37,399 nt of DNA, from assembly GCA_947632565.1 (NCBI GenBank), contig CANRPT010000011.1, forward strand, positions 1 to 37,399, in the 5' to 3' direction. The stretch is from an uncultured Bacilli bacterium (GTDB taxonomy: Bacteria > Bacillota_I > Bacilli_A > RF39 > UBA660). The notes beneath the pieces are model-generated. The model was not told the DNA's origin. It did not search any database and worked only from the letters and a program-made list of their open reading frames with translations. Positions 7,629 to 13,755 of the stretch are shown in pieces; the first letter of the stretch is position 1, and every line of letters starts with the position of its first letter. The translations under genes were made by a program, and so were the position numbers.

Positions 7629-8060
7629 CTACTTTAACTCAATACTAACAGGCTTTTGTGCTTGTTGATTATGAGTTTCTCCTTCATATACGAATAATTT
7701 CTTATACATTTGTCTTCCTAAACGATTATGGGGAAGCATTCCTTTTACAGCTCTTTCTACCATTTCAACAGGATATTTTTCTTTCATTACTCTAGCAGTT
7801 CTTTCTCTTAATCCACCAGCATACATGGAGTGATTATAATATACTTTTTGATCTAGCTTGTTTCCTGTTAACTTCACATCTTTGGCATTGATAATGATAA
7901 TGTAATCTCCACAATCAATATGTGGTGTGTAAGTAGGTTTATGTTTTCCTCTTAACATATGTGCAGCCTTGGCAGCTACTTTTCCTAATGGTTGATCTTT
8001 GGCATCAATTACATACCATTTACGATCCACCGTTTCCTTTTTTTGCATAAAACTTGTCAT
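7629..8060 (-). CDS. rplM: 50S ribosomal protein L13
   Basis: The 143-residue protein is a full-length L13: [21 protein letters not shown] near the N-terminus (after about 12 residues) and [21 protein letters not shown] near the C-terminus are both intact. L13 is an early-assembly 50S protein. It heads the rplM-rpsI pair with its own promoter and a structured leader upstream that is likely used for feedback control. The start has AAGGAGAA 6-7 bases upstream. Confidence 0.97.
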   Translation of the reverse strand: MTSFMQKKETVDRKWYVIDAKDQPLGKVAAKAAHMLRGKHKPTYTPHIDCGDYIIIINAKDVKLTGNKLDQKVYYNHSMYAGGLRERTARVMKEKYPVEMVERAVKGMLPHNRLGRQMYKKLFVYEGETHNQQAQKPVSIELK

Positions 8061-8074
8061 ATATATTCTCCTTT

Positions 8075-8145
8075 AACTTTTTTCCCTTCTTAATTACATT
8101 TTCCCAGGACATAATCAAGAATTTGGAATATATAAAATGTACCAG
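8075..8145 (-). promoter_or_regulatory. Probable L13 leader RNA (ribosomal-protein autoregulation)
   Basis: The transcribed leader contains two complementary octamers, UACAUUUU and AAAAUGUA (8134-8141 and 8095-8102), bracketing a 31-base loop, with CUGG and CCUGGG elements just outside and inside them. This pairing resembles, from memory, the L13 leader motif of Firmicutes, in which L13 binds its own mRNA. The complementarity is directly visible; the family assignment needs a covariance search. Confidence 0.6.
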
Positions 8146-8150
8146 TTAAA

Positions 8151-8180
8151 ATTATATGATAAAATCATTAGAAAAGTCAA
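8151..8180 (-). promoter_or_regulatory. SigA-type promoter of rplM-rpsI
   Basis: On the minus strand TTGACT (8175-8180) and a perfect TATAAT (8151-8156) are separated by 18 bases, about 90 bases before the rplM start codon. Confidence 0.8.
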
Positions 8181-8187
8181 TAAAAAT

Positions 8188-8229
8188 ATGAGTTTTTTGC
8201 AGTTTTTTATGAGTTTTTTGCAGTTTTTT
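8188..8229. repeat. Tandem 21 bp duplication upstream of the rplM promoter
   Basis: The unit ATGAGTTTTTTGCAGTTTTTT occurs twice in perfect tandem (8188-8208, 8209-8229). Inside it AGTTTTTT recurs every 10-11 bases, giving four phased T-tracts (starting 8191, 8201, 8212 and 8222), 8-50 bases upstream of the -35 of the minus-strand rplM promoter. Phased A-tracts of this kind bend DNA and can act as UP-like promoter elements. Confidence 0.85.
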
Positions 8230-8264
8230 ACGAAAAAATCGTCCTAAACTTCTCATTTTTTTGC

Positions 8265-8996
8265 CTAATACCACACTTTATTCAAATAAAGTCCCTCAGC
8301 CGGAGCTATTTTTACAGATTTTGTTCGATCTTTTTGTTTTAAGATAGTTTCAACATCCGCTACCTCTTTTTTCCCACTTCCGATAGTTAATAATAGACCT
8401 ACCATATTTCTGACTTGATATTTCATAAATCCATCCGCTTGGAAATGAATTTCTATGATATGATTCTTTTCTTGAATATTGGTCTTTAAAATAGTTCTTA
8501 CTTTATTTTCTCTTTCATCTTCACTAGACACAAAAGAAGTAAAATCGTGAGTACCTTCAAAATATTTGATTGCTTTTTTCATTTTTTCCATATCTAATTT
8601 TCTATTATATTGATAGATATAATTTCTCATGAGCGGATTGTATTCCCCCATATTGATTTTATAAATATACTCCTTTTTTTTCGCACTAAATCGGGCATGA
8701 AAATGATTGGATACTTTTGTTACCTTTTTCACATGAATATCTGCAGGTAAATTAGAATTTAATCCTCTTTTTATTTTATCCAAAGGAATTTCTAATGTTA
8801 AATCAAAATGAGCCACTTGATTCATAGCATGAACCCCTTTATCTGTTCTGCCAGAGGAATAAACGGTTGTAGGAGTTTGTCCATTTAAATAACTCACTGC
8901 TTTTTCTAATTCTTCTTGTACTGTTCTTAATTTTGGCTGACATTGATAACCATTAAAATGAGTTCCATCATAAGAAAAATCAATTCGATAACGCAT
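8265..8996 (-). CDS. truA: tRNA pseudouridine(38-40) synthase TruA
   Basis: The 243-residue protein has the TruA start (YRIDFSYDGTHFNGYQ), the catalytic-Asp motif SSGRTDKGVHA and the C-terminal QVRNMVGLLLTIGSGK block. TruA isomerises uridines 38-40 in the anticodon arm of many tRNAs. It lies 2 bases downstream of ecfT in the order ecfA1-ecfA2-ecfT-truA that is standard in Bacilli. No clear terminator follows; the next 200 bases hold the rplM promoter region. Confidence 0.96.
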   Translation of the reverse strand: MRYRIDFSYDGTHFNGYQCQPKLRTVQEELEKAVSYLNGQTPTTVYSSGRTDKGVHAMNQVAHFDLTLEIPLDKIKRGLNSNLPADIHVKKVTKVSNHFHARFSAKKKEYIYKINMGEYNPLMRNYIYQYNRKLDMEKMKKAIKYFEGTHDFTSFVSSEDERENKVRTILKTNIQEKNHIIEIHFQADGFMKYQVRNMVGLLLTIGSGKKEVADVETILKQKDRTKSVKIAPAEGLYLNKVWY

Positions 8997-8998
8997 AA

Positions 8999-9643
8999 CT
9001 ACCTCCCATAAACAAATACAAAACAGAAAAGAATCAGATGAATCATTAAATAATTACTATCCCAAGGTTCCCACTTTCTTTTTTCAATATCCGTTCTTCT
9101 TTTCGAATCATTATAAAATCTTAATTGATTTACTACTAAAAAGTCCTTCATTTGGATTTTGGTTTTGTGATATGCTTTCTGGAGGATATTAAAAAGGTAT
9201 CCACGATTAGAAAAACCATATTCCTTTTTTAAATCATATAATATTTCCCCATTTTTTCGAAAATATTTTCCAAAATAAATCAAATATAAAATTCGATAAG
9301 TAATTTTTTTGGATTGAAAACGATAGAGAGTTGCTTCTAACAGATATCTAAGTTCTACGGTTTTCGTAACTTTTTTCAACAAAATTGTGTAAATGATTAA
9401 AATTTCCAATTTAGTTATCCACAAAAATTGTGGAAAAAAGATTCCTAAAATATTCATCAATATGACGAAAAGATGAAAAGAAAATATATTTCGATACTGT
9501 TTGGTAATTAATAACAAAAAGAAATTCACAAATAGAATAAAATAACTTTCCCGACAAATCATCAAGGCAATTAATACTAGTAAGTAACAAAAAACTTTAT
9601 TAAAAATATGAACTTCTTGAATCATAGAATTTTTAAGAAACAT
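8999..9643 (-). CDS. ecfT: Energy-coupling factor transporter transmembrane protein EcfT (divergent)
   Basis: The protein is about 214 residues, with several membrane segments in its N-terminal 120 residues, a cytoplasmic helical region and a last membrane segment at the C-terminus (LMIHLILFCFVFVYG). This is the EcfT layout, but it is shorter than the usual ~265 residues. The coupling helices that normally carry Ala-Arg-Gly motifs are not recognisable (the region reads LVVNQLRFYND). The ATG at 9643 is preferred: AAAGGA sits 12 bases before it, while the in-frame ATG at 9655 directly abuts that site. Identity rests strongly on position between ecfA2 and truA. EcfT couples two ATPases to a vitamin-binding S component encoded elsewhere. 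Confidence 0.75.
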   Translation of the reverse strand: MFLKNSMIQEVHIFNKVFCYLLVLIALMICRESYFILFVNFFLLLITKQYRNIFSFHLFVILMNILGIFFPQFLWITKLEILIIYTILLKKVTKTVELRYLLEATLYRFQSKKITYRILYLIYFGKYFRKNGEILYDLKKEYGFSNRGYLFNILQKAYHKTKIQMKDFLVVNQLRFYNDSKRRTDIEKRKWEPWDSNYLMIHLILFCFVFVYGR

Positions 9644-10445
9644 GTTTATACACATCCTTTATTAAATCTCTAATATCTCTATGAAAAGAAAGTTTTATTT
9701 TTTTCTTTCTAGCTAACATCGTAAACCTTACTAAATCAGGAATTTCTAACTCGTTTTCTATTAAAAAAGGAATATCCTGATAAATCTCTAACACATTACC
9801 AAAAGCTAATAAATGTCCTTTTTTTAAAATGATGATATCATCCACTAATTCATATAATAAATTGATATGATTACTGCTAATCAAAATAGTTTTATGATAT
9901 TTTTCTTGTAATACTTTTATAAAATGAGTTAATTTTTTTTGTTTCTGATAATCTAGTTCCACAAATGGTTCATCTAATATGATAATACTAGGATTATAGA
10001 TTAAACTTAGTACAATTTGAACTAATTTGATTTCCCCTGTTGATAAAGTAGAAATAGGTTTCTGAAAATAGGATTCCTCTAATCCTACCATCGTAAACGC
10101 TTGACTTATTTTTTTAGAAAGATTTTTAGGATGATAATTTAACCTAGATATTAAAAATTCCATTTCTTCTTTTAAACTATCCGTGAAAAACTGTTCTTTC
10201 GGATTTTGGGTAACCAGAGCAACCTCTTTTCGAACTTGACATAGATTTTCTGAATTAATTTCTAAATTTCCAACCGTAATACTTCCTGTAGAAGGAAATT
10301 TTAGGGCATCTATCAATTCACATAACAAAGTCTTATATTCCCCTGTGATACCAGTAATATGATTGGATTCGATTTTGAAATTGATACGATCTAACAGTTT
10401 TTTATTTTTATAACGGTATCCTACATTTTTCAAGATTATTTCCAT
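9633..10445 (-). CDS. ecfA2: Energy-coupling factor transporter ATPase EcfA2 (altered Walker A)
   Basis: The 270-residue ABC ATPase keeps Q80 of the Q-loop (VTQNP), a near-normal signature (LSTGE, 134-138), Walker B with catalytic Glu (ILDEP, D158-E159) and the switch His (SSNH, H193). The Walker A reads GITGEYKT (32-39): the Gly before the Lys is replaced by Tyr. It overlaps ecfA1 by 10 bases and ecfT by a few, as expected for the co-translated ECF module. It should form a heterodimer with EcfA1, where its Walker A pairs with the EcfA1 signature, which is also degenerate. Confidence 0.85.
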   Translation of the reverse strand: MEIILKNVGYRYKNKKLLDRINFKIESNHITGITGEYKTLLCELIDALKFPSTGSITVGNLEINSENLCQVRKEVALVTQNPKEQFFTDSLKEEMEFLISRLNYHPKNLSKKISQAFTMVGLEESYFQKPISTLSTGEIKLVQIVLSLIYNPSIIILDEPFVELDYQKQKKLTHFIKVLQEKYHKTILISSNHINLLYELVDDIIILKKGHLLAFGNVLEIYQDIPFLIENELEIPDLVRFTMLARKKKIKLSFHRDIRDLIKDVYKHVS

Positions 10446-11254
10446 AATGTATTCACCATCCGATCCATATCTAATTCTGTCTCTTTCAATAATTCGTAAA
10501 ATTCTAGTTTGCAGGATAAATCTACTATAAAAGGGAGAGAAAATCCTAATCGATTTAGTAACGTATCTTCTTTTAATACCAAAAGTGGTTTTCCTTCCAT
10601 TACTATTTTTCCTTGATTTAAAATATATAAATAGTCGGTATCTAAAGTATCTTCTAAATTTGTTGTTGTTAAAAGAATCGTTACCTTATTTTTCTGTTGA
10701 TAGTCTTTTAATACTTTTTTTATGAATTGTTTTGTTTTAGAATCCATCATAGAAAAAGGATGATCTAATAATAAAATTTTAGGTTGATGAAGAATCGCTA
10801 TTGCTAACAGAAGAATTTGTTTTTCTGCATTGGTTAGATCACTAGTCTTTTTTTCTAGTAGTTTATTGATTTTAAAAAGATGAGCTACTTCTAAAATACG
10901 ATGTTCTATTTCTTCTATAGAATAATTCAAATTTTCTAGAGGAAAAGCCATTTCTTTATAAACATCTTCAAATAAAAAAGGAGTAGATAGATTTCCAAAA
11001 ACAATTCCTAAATCTTTGGTATGGTCTTTTATTCGGTTAGAATCAACATAAGAATAGTCAATTGTAATGGTATCTTTACTAGGTAAAAGTCCTGCAATTA
11101 ACTTTATTAAAGTGGTTTTTCCGCTTTGATTATTTCCTGCAATACTAATATAACTTCCCTCTTCAATCGATAAATGAAAGCGATGAAAGATTGTAGTATT
11201 ACCATATTGAAAATTTAAATTTTTAATTTCAATGATTTTTGCCATTCTAACCAC
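10436..11254 (-). CDS. ecfA1: Energy-coupling factor transporter ATPase EcfA1 (degenerate catalytic motifs)
   Basis: This ABC ATPase (272 residues from the GTG at 11254, or 269 from the ATG at 11245, which has AAAGGAA 12 bases upstream) has an intact Walker A (GNNQSGKTT, 40-48). The other motifs have drifted. The Q-loop is VFGN (G87 for Gln), the signature is LTNAEK (140-145), Walker B is LLLDHP (H165 for the catalytic Glu) and the switch His is N199 (TTTN). It therefore probably binds ATP but cannot hydrolyse it by the usual mechanism. The gene heads the ecf-truA operon with its own promoter about 75 bases upstream. Confidence 0.85.
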   Translation of the reverse strand: MVRMAKIIEIKNLNFQYGNTTIFHRFHLSIEEGSYISIAGNNQSGKTTLIKLIAGLLPSKDTITIDYSYVDSNRIKDHTKDLGIVFGNLSTPFLFEDVYKEMAFPLENLNYSIEEIEHRILEVAHLFKINKLLEKKTSDLTNAEKQILLLAIAILHQPKILLLDHPFSMMDSKTKQFIKKVLKDYQQKNKVTILLTTTNLEDTLDTDYLYILNQGKIVMEGKPLLVLKEDTLLNRLGFSLPFIVDLSCKLEFYELLKETELDMDRMVNTLWK

Positions 11255-11269
11255 ACATTCCTTTCACTT

Positions 11270-11326
11270 TGTTCAAGGCACACATAGTGATGAAAATAAT
11301 TATTTTTCAGACTACCATCTCACTGA
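11270..11326 (-). promoter_or_regulatory. Structured 5' leader of the ecf operon
   Basis: In the minus-strand transcript a nearly palindromic hairpin (TGAAAA-TAATTA-TTTTCA type) is nested inside AGTGA/TCACT complementary arms. It lies between the promoter and the ecfA1 ribosome site. No known vitamin riboswitch consensus was recognised in it. Confidence 0.35.
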
Positions 11327-11332
11327 CTTATT

Positions 11333-11361
11333 ATTATACTTGAATATAAATTTGAATTCAA
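11333..11361 (-). promoter_or_regulatory. SigA-type promoter of ecfA1-ecfA2-ecfT-truA
   Basis: On the minus strand TTGAAT (11356-11361) and a perfect TATAAT (11333-11338) are separated by 17 bases. An independent promoter here fits the separation of the ecf genes from the ribosomal operon. Confidence 0.8.
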
Positions 11362-11395
11362 TAAAAGAATGAAAGAAAATTTTGTTTCTAAAATC

Positions 11396-11404
11396 TGGTA
11401 TAAT
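11396..11404 (+). promoter_or_regulatory. Extended -10 promoter of the DUF898-like pseudogene
   Basis: TGG-TATAAT (11396-11404) is an extended -10 on the plus strand, 64 bases before the pseudogene start. No convincing -35 is seen. Confidence 0.5.
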
Positions 11405-11467
11405 GAAGATATTGAATAACAACAAATTAAAAATTTGTTTTATAGCTGCTTTTCATATAAGAAAAAA

Positions 11468-11782
11468 ATGAATGAACAAGAATCTTATTTTGATGGTGGA
11501 TTACTACAACTAATAGGTTGGATACTCTTAGGATCACTTATTACCATATTTACATTGGGAATTTATTTTCCTTGAAGTTACTGTATAATTTACAATTGGG
11601 AAATAAAACATACTGTAATTAATGGAAAAAGACTTGCCTTTGATGGAACAGCAGTACAATTATTTGGAAATTGGATAAAGTGGATTATTCTAACAATTAT
11701 AACACTAGGAATTTATAGTTTCTGGGTAAATATTTCATTAAAAAAATGGAAAACCAAACATACACATTTTCTCAGTGTATAA
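11468..11782 (+). pseudogene. DUF898 (YjgN-like) small membrane protein gene, interrupted by one in-frame TGA
   Basis: Reading from the ATG at 11468 gives 35 residues ending TFTLGIYFP, then TGA (11573-11575), then 68 further in-frame codons to TAA. The continuation includes NWEIKHTVINGKRLAFDGTA and a second LGIYSFW block. The two halves together form one DUF898-type membrane protein of about 104 residues with two similar repeats. By comparison with the second repeat (LGIYSFW) and with family members (LGI.YPW), the TGA sits exactly where Trp is expected, so a single TGG-to-TGA change explains the break. All other Trp in the window are TGG and some genes stop with TGA, so recoding is unlikely. 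A plus-strand promoter and a strong terminator flank it. No good ribosome site precedes the ATG. Confidence 0.75.
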
Positions 11783-11823
11783 TAAAAGATTTCTAACAGA
11801 CTCGTTAAAAATCTTTTATTTTG
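11781..11823. terminator. Long hairpin terminator between the DUF898 pseudogene and the SDR gene
   Basis: A 12 bp perfect stem (AATAAAAGATTT 11781-11792 with AAATCTTTTATT 11809-11820) extends inward by TAAC/GTTA. It overlaps the pseudogene stop and precedes the convergent SDR gene stop, so it can serve both strands. The T-run is better on the plus side. Confidence 0.8.
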
Positions 11824-11829
11824 GAAAAA

Positions 11830-12582
11830 CTATTTTTTCTTCTTTTTCTGAATTTGATAAGTAATTTTCATCAATGCTTTATCGGATAAAAATCTTCCAA
11901 AAAATTTACTACATTTCATTAGAAATCCTGGAATAATTAATAATTTCTTTTGAAACATTTTATCAACAGCATATCTAGCCACTTGATTTGCTTTCATTGG
12001 TTTGATAGAAAATTGTACTCCTGCAATTTGATTGAAATTTGTATCTACTGGGCCAGGACATAAACAAGAAACAGATACTTTTGACTTTTCTTTTTTTAAT
12101 TCATAGGAAATTGCTTCTGTAAAACGATATACATAAGACTTGGTACTATAATAAGTTGCCATTAAAGGTCCTGATTGAAAAGCTGCGGAAGAAGCAACAT
12201 TTAAAATGTATCCTCTATTTTTTCTTTTCATATCTTTTAAGAATAGTTTTGTTAATACATGAACTGCTTTAATATTAATATCAATCATATTTAATTCTTG
12301 ATTTAAATCTAATTCTGTAAAAGAACCAAATAGTCCAAATCCTGCATTATTAACTAAAATATCAATATCGTCATTTTTTACCAGTACATATAAAGATTTA
12401 ATATCCTCCACTTGAGATAAATCCATTACGATAATTTTTGGTTTGTGTTTTAACGTTTTGGCAACACTTTCTAGTTTTTCTTTATCCCTAGCAACTAGAA
12501 TAACTTCATATCCCAAACTATCTAAATACTTAGAAATTTCTAAACCTATTCCCGAAGAGGCACCTGTTACTAAAGCTTTCAT
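11830..12582 (-). CDS. Short-chain dehydrogenase/reductase (DltE/YqjQ-like)
   Basis: The 250-residue classical SDR shows the nucleotide-binding TGASSGIG at residues 6-13, NNAG in the fourth strand, a catalytic Ser in NVASSAA and the YSTK (YxxxK) active site, followed by CPGPVDT. It should be an NAD(P)-dependent oxidoreductase of unknown substrate. The closest-sounding group from memory is the DltE-like SDRs of Bacilli. The C-terminal ~40 residues are hydrophobic and then strongly basic (ending in a Lys run), suggesting membrane association. It has its own promoter and is part of the insertion between ecfA1 and rplQ. Confidence 0.88.
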   Translation of the reverse strand: MKALVTGASSGIGLEISKYLDSLGYEVILVARDKEKLESVAKTLKHKPKIIVMDLSQVEDIKSLYVLVKNDDIDILVNNAGFGLFGSFTELDLNQELNMIDINIKAVHVLTKLFLKDMKRKNRGYILNVASSAAFQSGPLMATYYSTKSYVYRFTEAISYELKKEKSKVSVSCLCPGPVDTNFNQIAGVQFSIKPMKANQVARYAVDKMFQKKLLIIPGFLMKCSKFFGRFLSDKALMKITYQIQKKKKK

Positions 12583-12599
12583 ATTACCACCCTAAGTTT

Positions 12600-12627
12600 A
12601 TTATATCACTCATTAATGTTTTTGCAA
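12600..12627 (-). promoter_or_regulatory. SigA-type promoter of the SDR gene
   Basis: On the minus strand TTGCAA (12622-12627) and a perfect TATAAT (12600-12605) are separated by 16 bases. The -10 lies about 17 bases before the start codon, so the leader is very short; GGGTGG serves as ribosome site. Confidence 0.65.
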
Positions 12628-12708
12628 AACACTTTTTACATAGAATAATCTATTAAAAATAAGTATTATTTGTCAGAATAAGTACATTGAAAAAAAGTTT
12701 TACAATTC

Positions 12709-13188
12709 TTATCTTTTATAGACTAAATGTTTATATTTAATATTTTCATATTGATTTTCTGATAACAGTTCTTCCTGCCATTCCTCTTGATCAAAATCTG
12801 GAAAAAAAGCATCTGCATCTTGATCGGATTCTTCAATTCGCGTTAACAACATTCTATTAGCATAAGGAATCATTTGTCCATAAACTTGACTACCACCAAT
12901 AACCATAACTTCTTGATTTAACTTTTCAATATAAGCAAGTAAATCTTCCATATTATGAACAACAACAATTTGTGGATCTAAATCGATCTCTTGATGAGTT
13001 AAAACAATATGTTTTCGATAAGGTAATAGTTTAGGTAATGATTTCAAAGTATTCATTCCCATGATAATAGGCTTATTGATGGTATGTTCTTTAAAAAATT
13101 TCATATCACCTGGAATATGCCAAATCAATTGATTATTTTTTCCCAATTCATTATTTTTACCAATAGCAGCAATTAATGTAATATTCAT
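12709..13188 (-). CDS. folA: Dihydrofolate reductase
   Basis: The 159-residue protein has all DHFR landmarks: the start ITLIAAIGKNNELGKNNQL, the catalytic acid D28 in IPGDMKFF, GMNTLKSLP for cofactor binding, VMVIGGSQVYG, and a C-terminal acidic FFPDFD region. It reduces dihydrofolate to tetrahydrofolate for thymidylate and purine synthesis. No thymidylate synthase gene is nearby. It follows a truncated HAD gene by 11 bases with an AGGAGATGAT ribosome site, on the same strand as the purA-like gene, so all may be read from the purA-like promoter. Confidence 0.95.
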   Translation of the reverse strand: MNITLIAAIGKNNELGKNNQLIWHIPGDMKFFKEHTINKPIIMGMNTLKSLPKLLPYRKHIVLTHQEIDLDPQIVVVHNMEDLLAYIEKLNQEVMVIGGSQVYGQMIPYANRMLLTRIEESDQDADAFFPDFDQEEWQEELLSENQYENIKYKHLVYKR

Positions 13189-13199
13189 ATAATCATCTC

Positions 13200-13604
13200 C
13201 TAATTTTCATTTAAATATTCTTTTAAAAAGGTAATGACACCATCTTCATCATTAGATAATGTTGTATACTTAGCATTTGTTTTTACCTGCTGTAAAGCAT
13301 TTTCCATAGCAACACCAATTCCGCATTTTTCTAACATTTCTTGATCATTCAAACCATCACCAAAGGCAATAATATCCTTATTATCAATTTTACACATATC
13401 TGCTAAAAAGTCATCTATTTGATTGAAATAATAAATATTAGAATGAATAATTGTTTTCTTATCATCACTAATTTGATTTACTACTTCTTTTTGATATTGT
13501 CCAAATATAAAGTTAAAACTTATATTATCAATTCCATAATAATCAATAGCAGTAGATATATAATCATAACTACTAATTTCAGCATTTTCTATATTTTCTT
13601 TCAA
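13200..13604 (-). pseudogene. C-terminal fragment of a Cof-type HAD phosphatase
   Basis: The 134-codon frame opens at a TTG directly after an in-frame TAG, with no convincing ribosome site. Its C-terminal half is a clear Cof/HAD IIB ending: DIIAFGDGLNDQEMLEKCGI, then VAMENA and an NDEDGV tail. What is missing is the N-terminal half, including the DxDGT nucleophile motif. The usual SKG-type Lys is not recognisable either. Without the nucleophile Asp it cannot be a phosphatase. It is most simply a truncated gene inside the island; a stand-alone small protein is possible but less likely. Confidence 0.65.
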
Positions 13605-13616
13605 CTATATATATTT

Positions 13617-13755
13617 TTATAATATATTTAAACAATGTTTGCGGTATTTTTCTAATTCTTGTGGTTTCTTTATAAAATCATTTACTAAAGTGTTGATATT
13701 TTTTTAGAGATTGTTGCCATGTTAATTCCTCTTTTTTTATAAAATAAGAAATCAT
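13617..13755 (-). pseudogene. Short ORF remnant coupled to the purA-like gene, frameshifted at a run of seven A
   Basis: The ATG at 13755 overlaps the purA-like stop codon (TAATG). It opens MISYFIKKEELTWQQSLK and then reads into an early TGA. Removing one A from the A7 run at 13699-13705 continues the frame through KNINTLVNDFIKKPQELEKY to a TAA at 13617. The joined product would be 45 residues of amphipathic, helix-like sequence that I do not recognise; it looks like the C-terminal end of a larger protein. Frameshift decay, polymerase slippage or a homopolymer sequencing error all fit. Confidence 0.45.

Noticed and set aside
8188-8229. CRISPR or larger tandem array
   Set aside because: Only two copies with no spacers; it is a simple tandem duplication.
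9644-9655. Longer start for ecfT at 9655
   Set aside because: The only ribosome site (AAAGGA) directly abuts that ATG, so the ATG at 9643 is better placed.
11573-11575. UGA read as Trp (mycoplasma-type code)
   Set aside because: All Trp codons in the intact genes are TGG, and four genes (2073, 17693, 18444, 35211) end in TGA, so the standard code fits the rest of the window.
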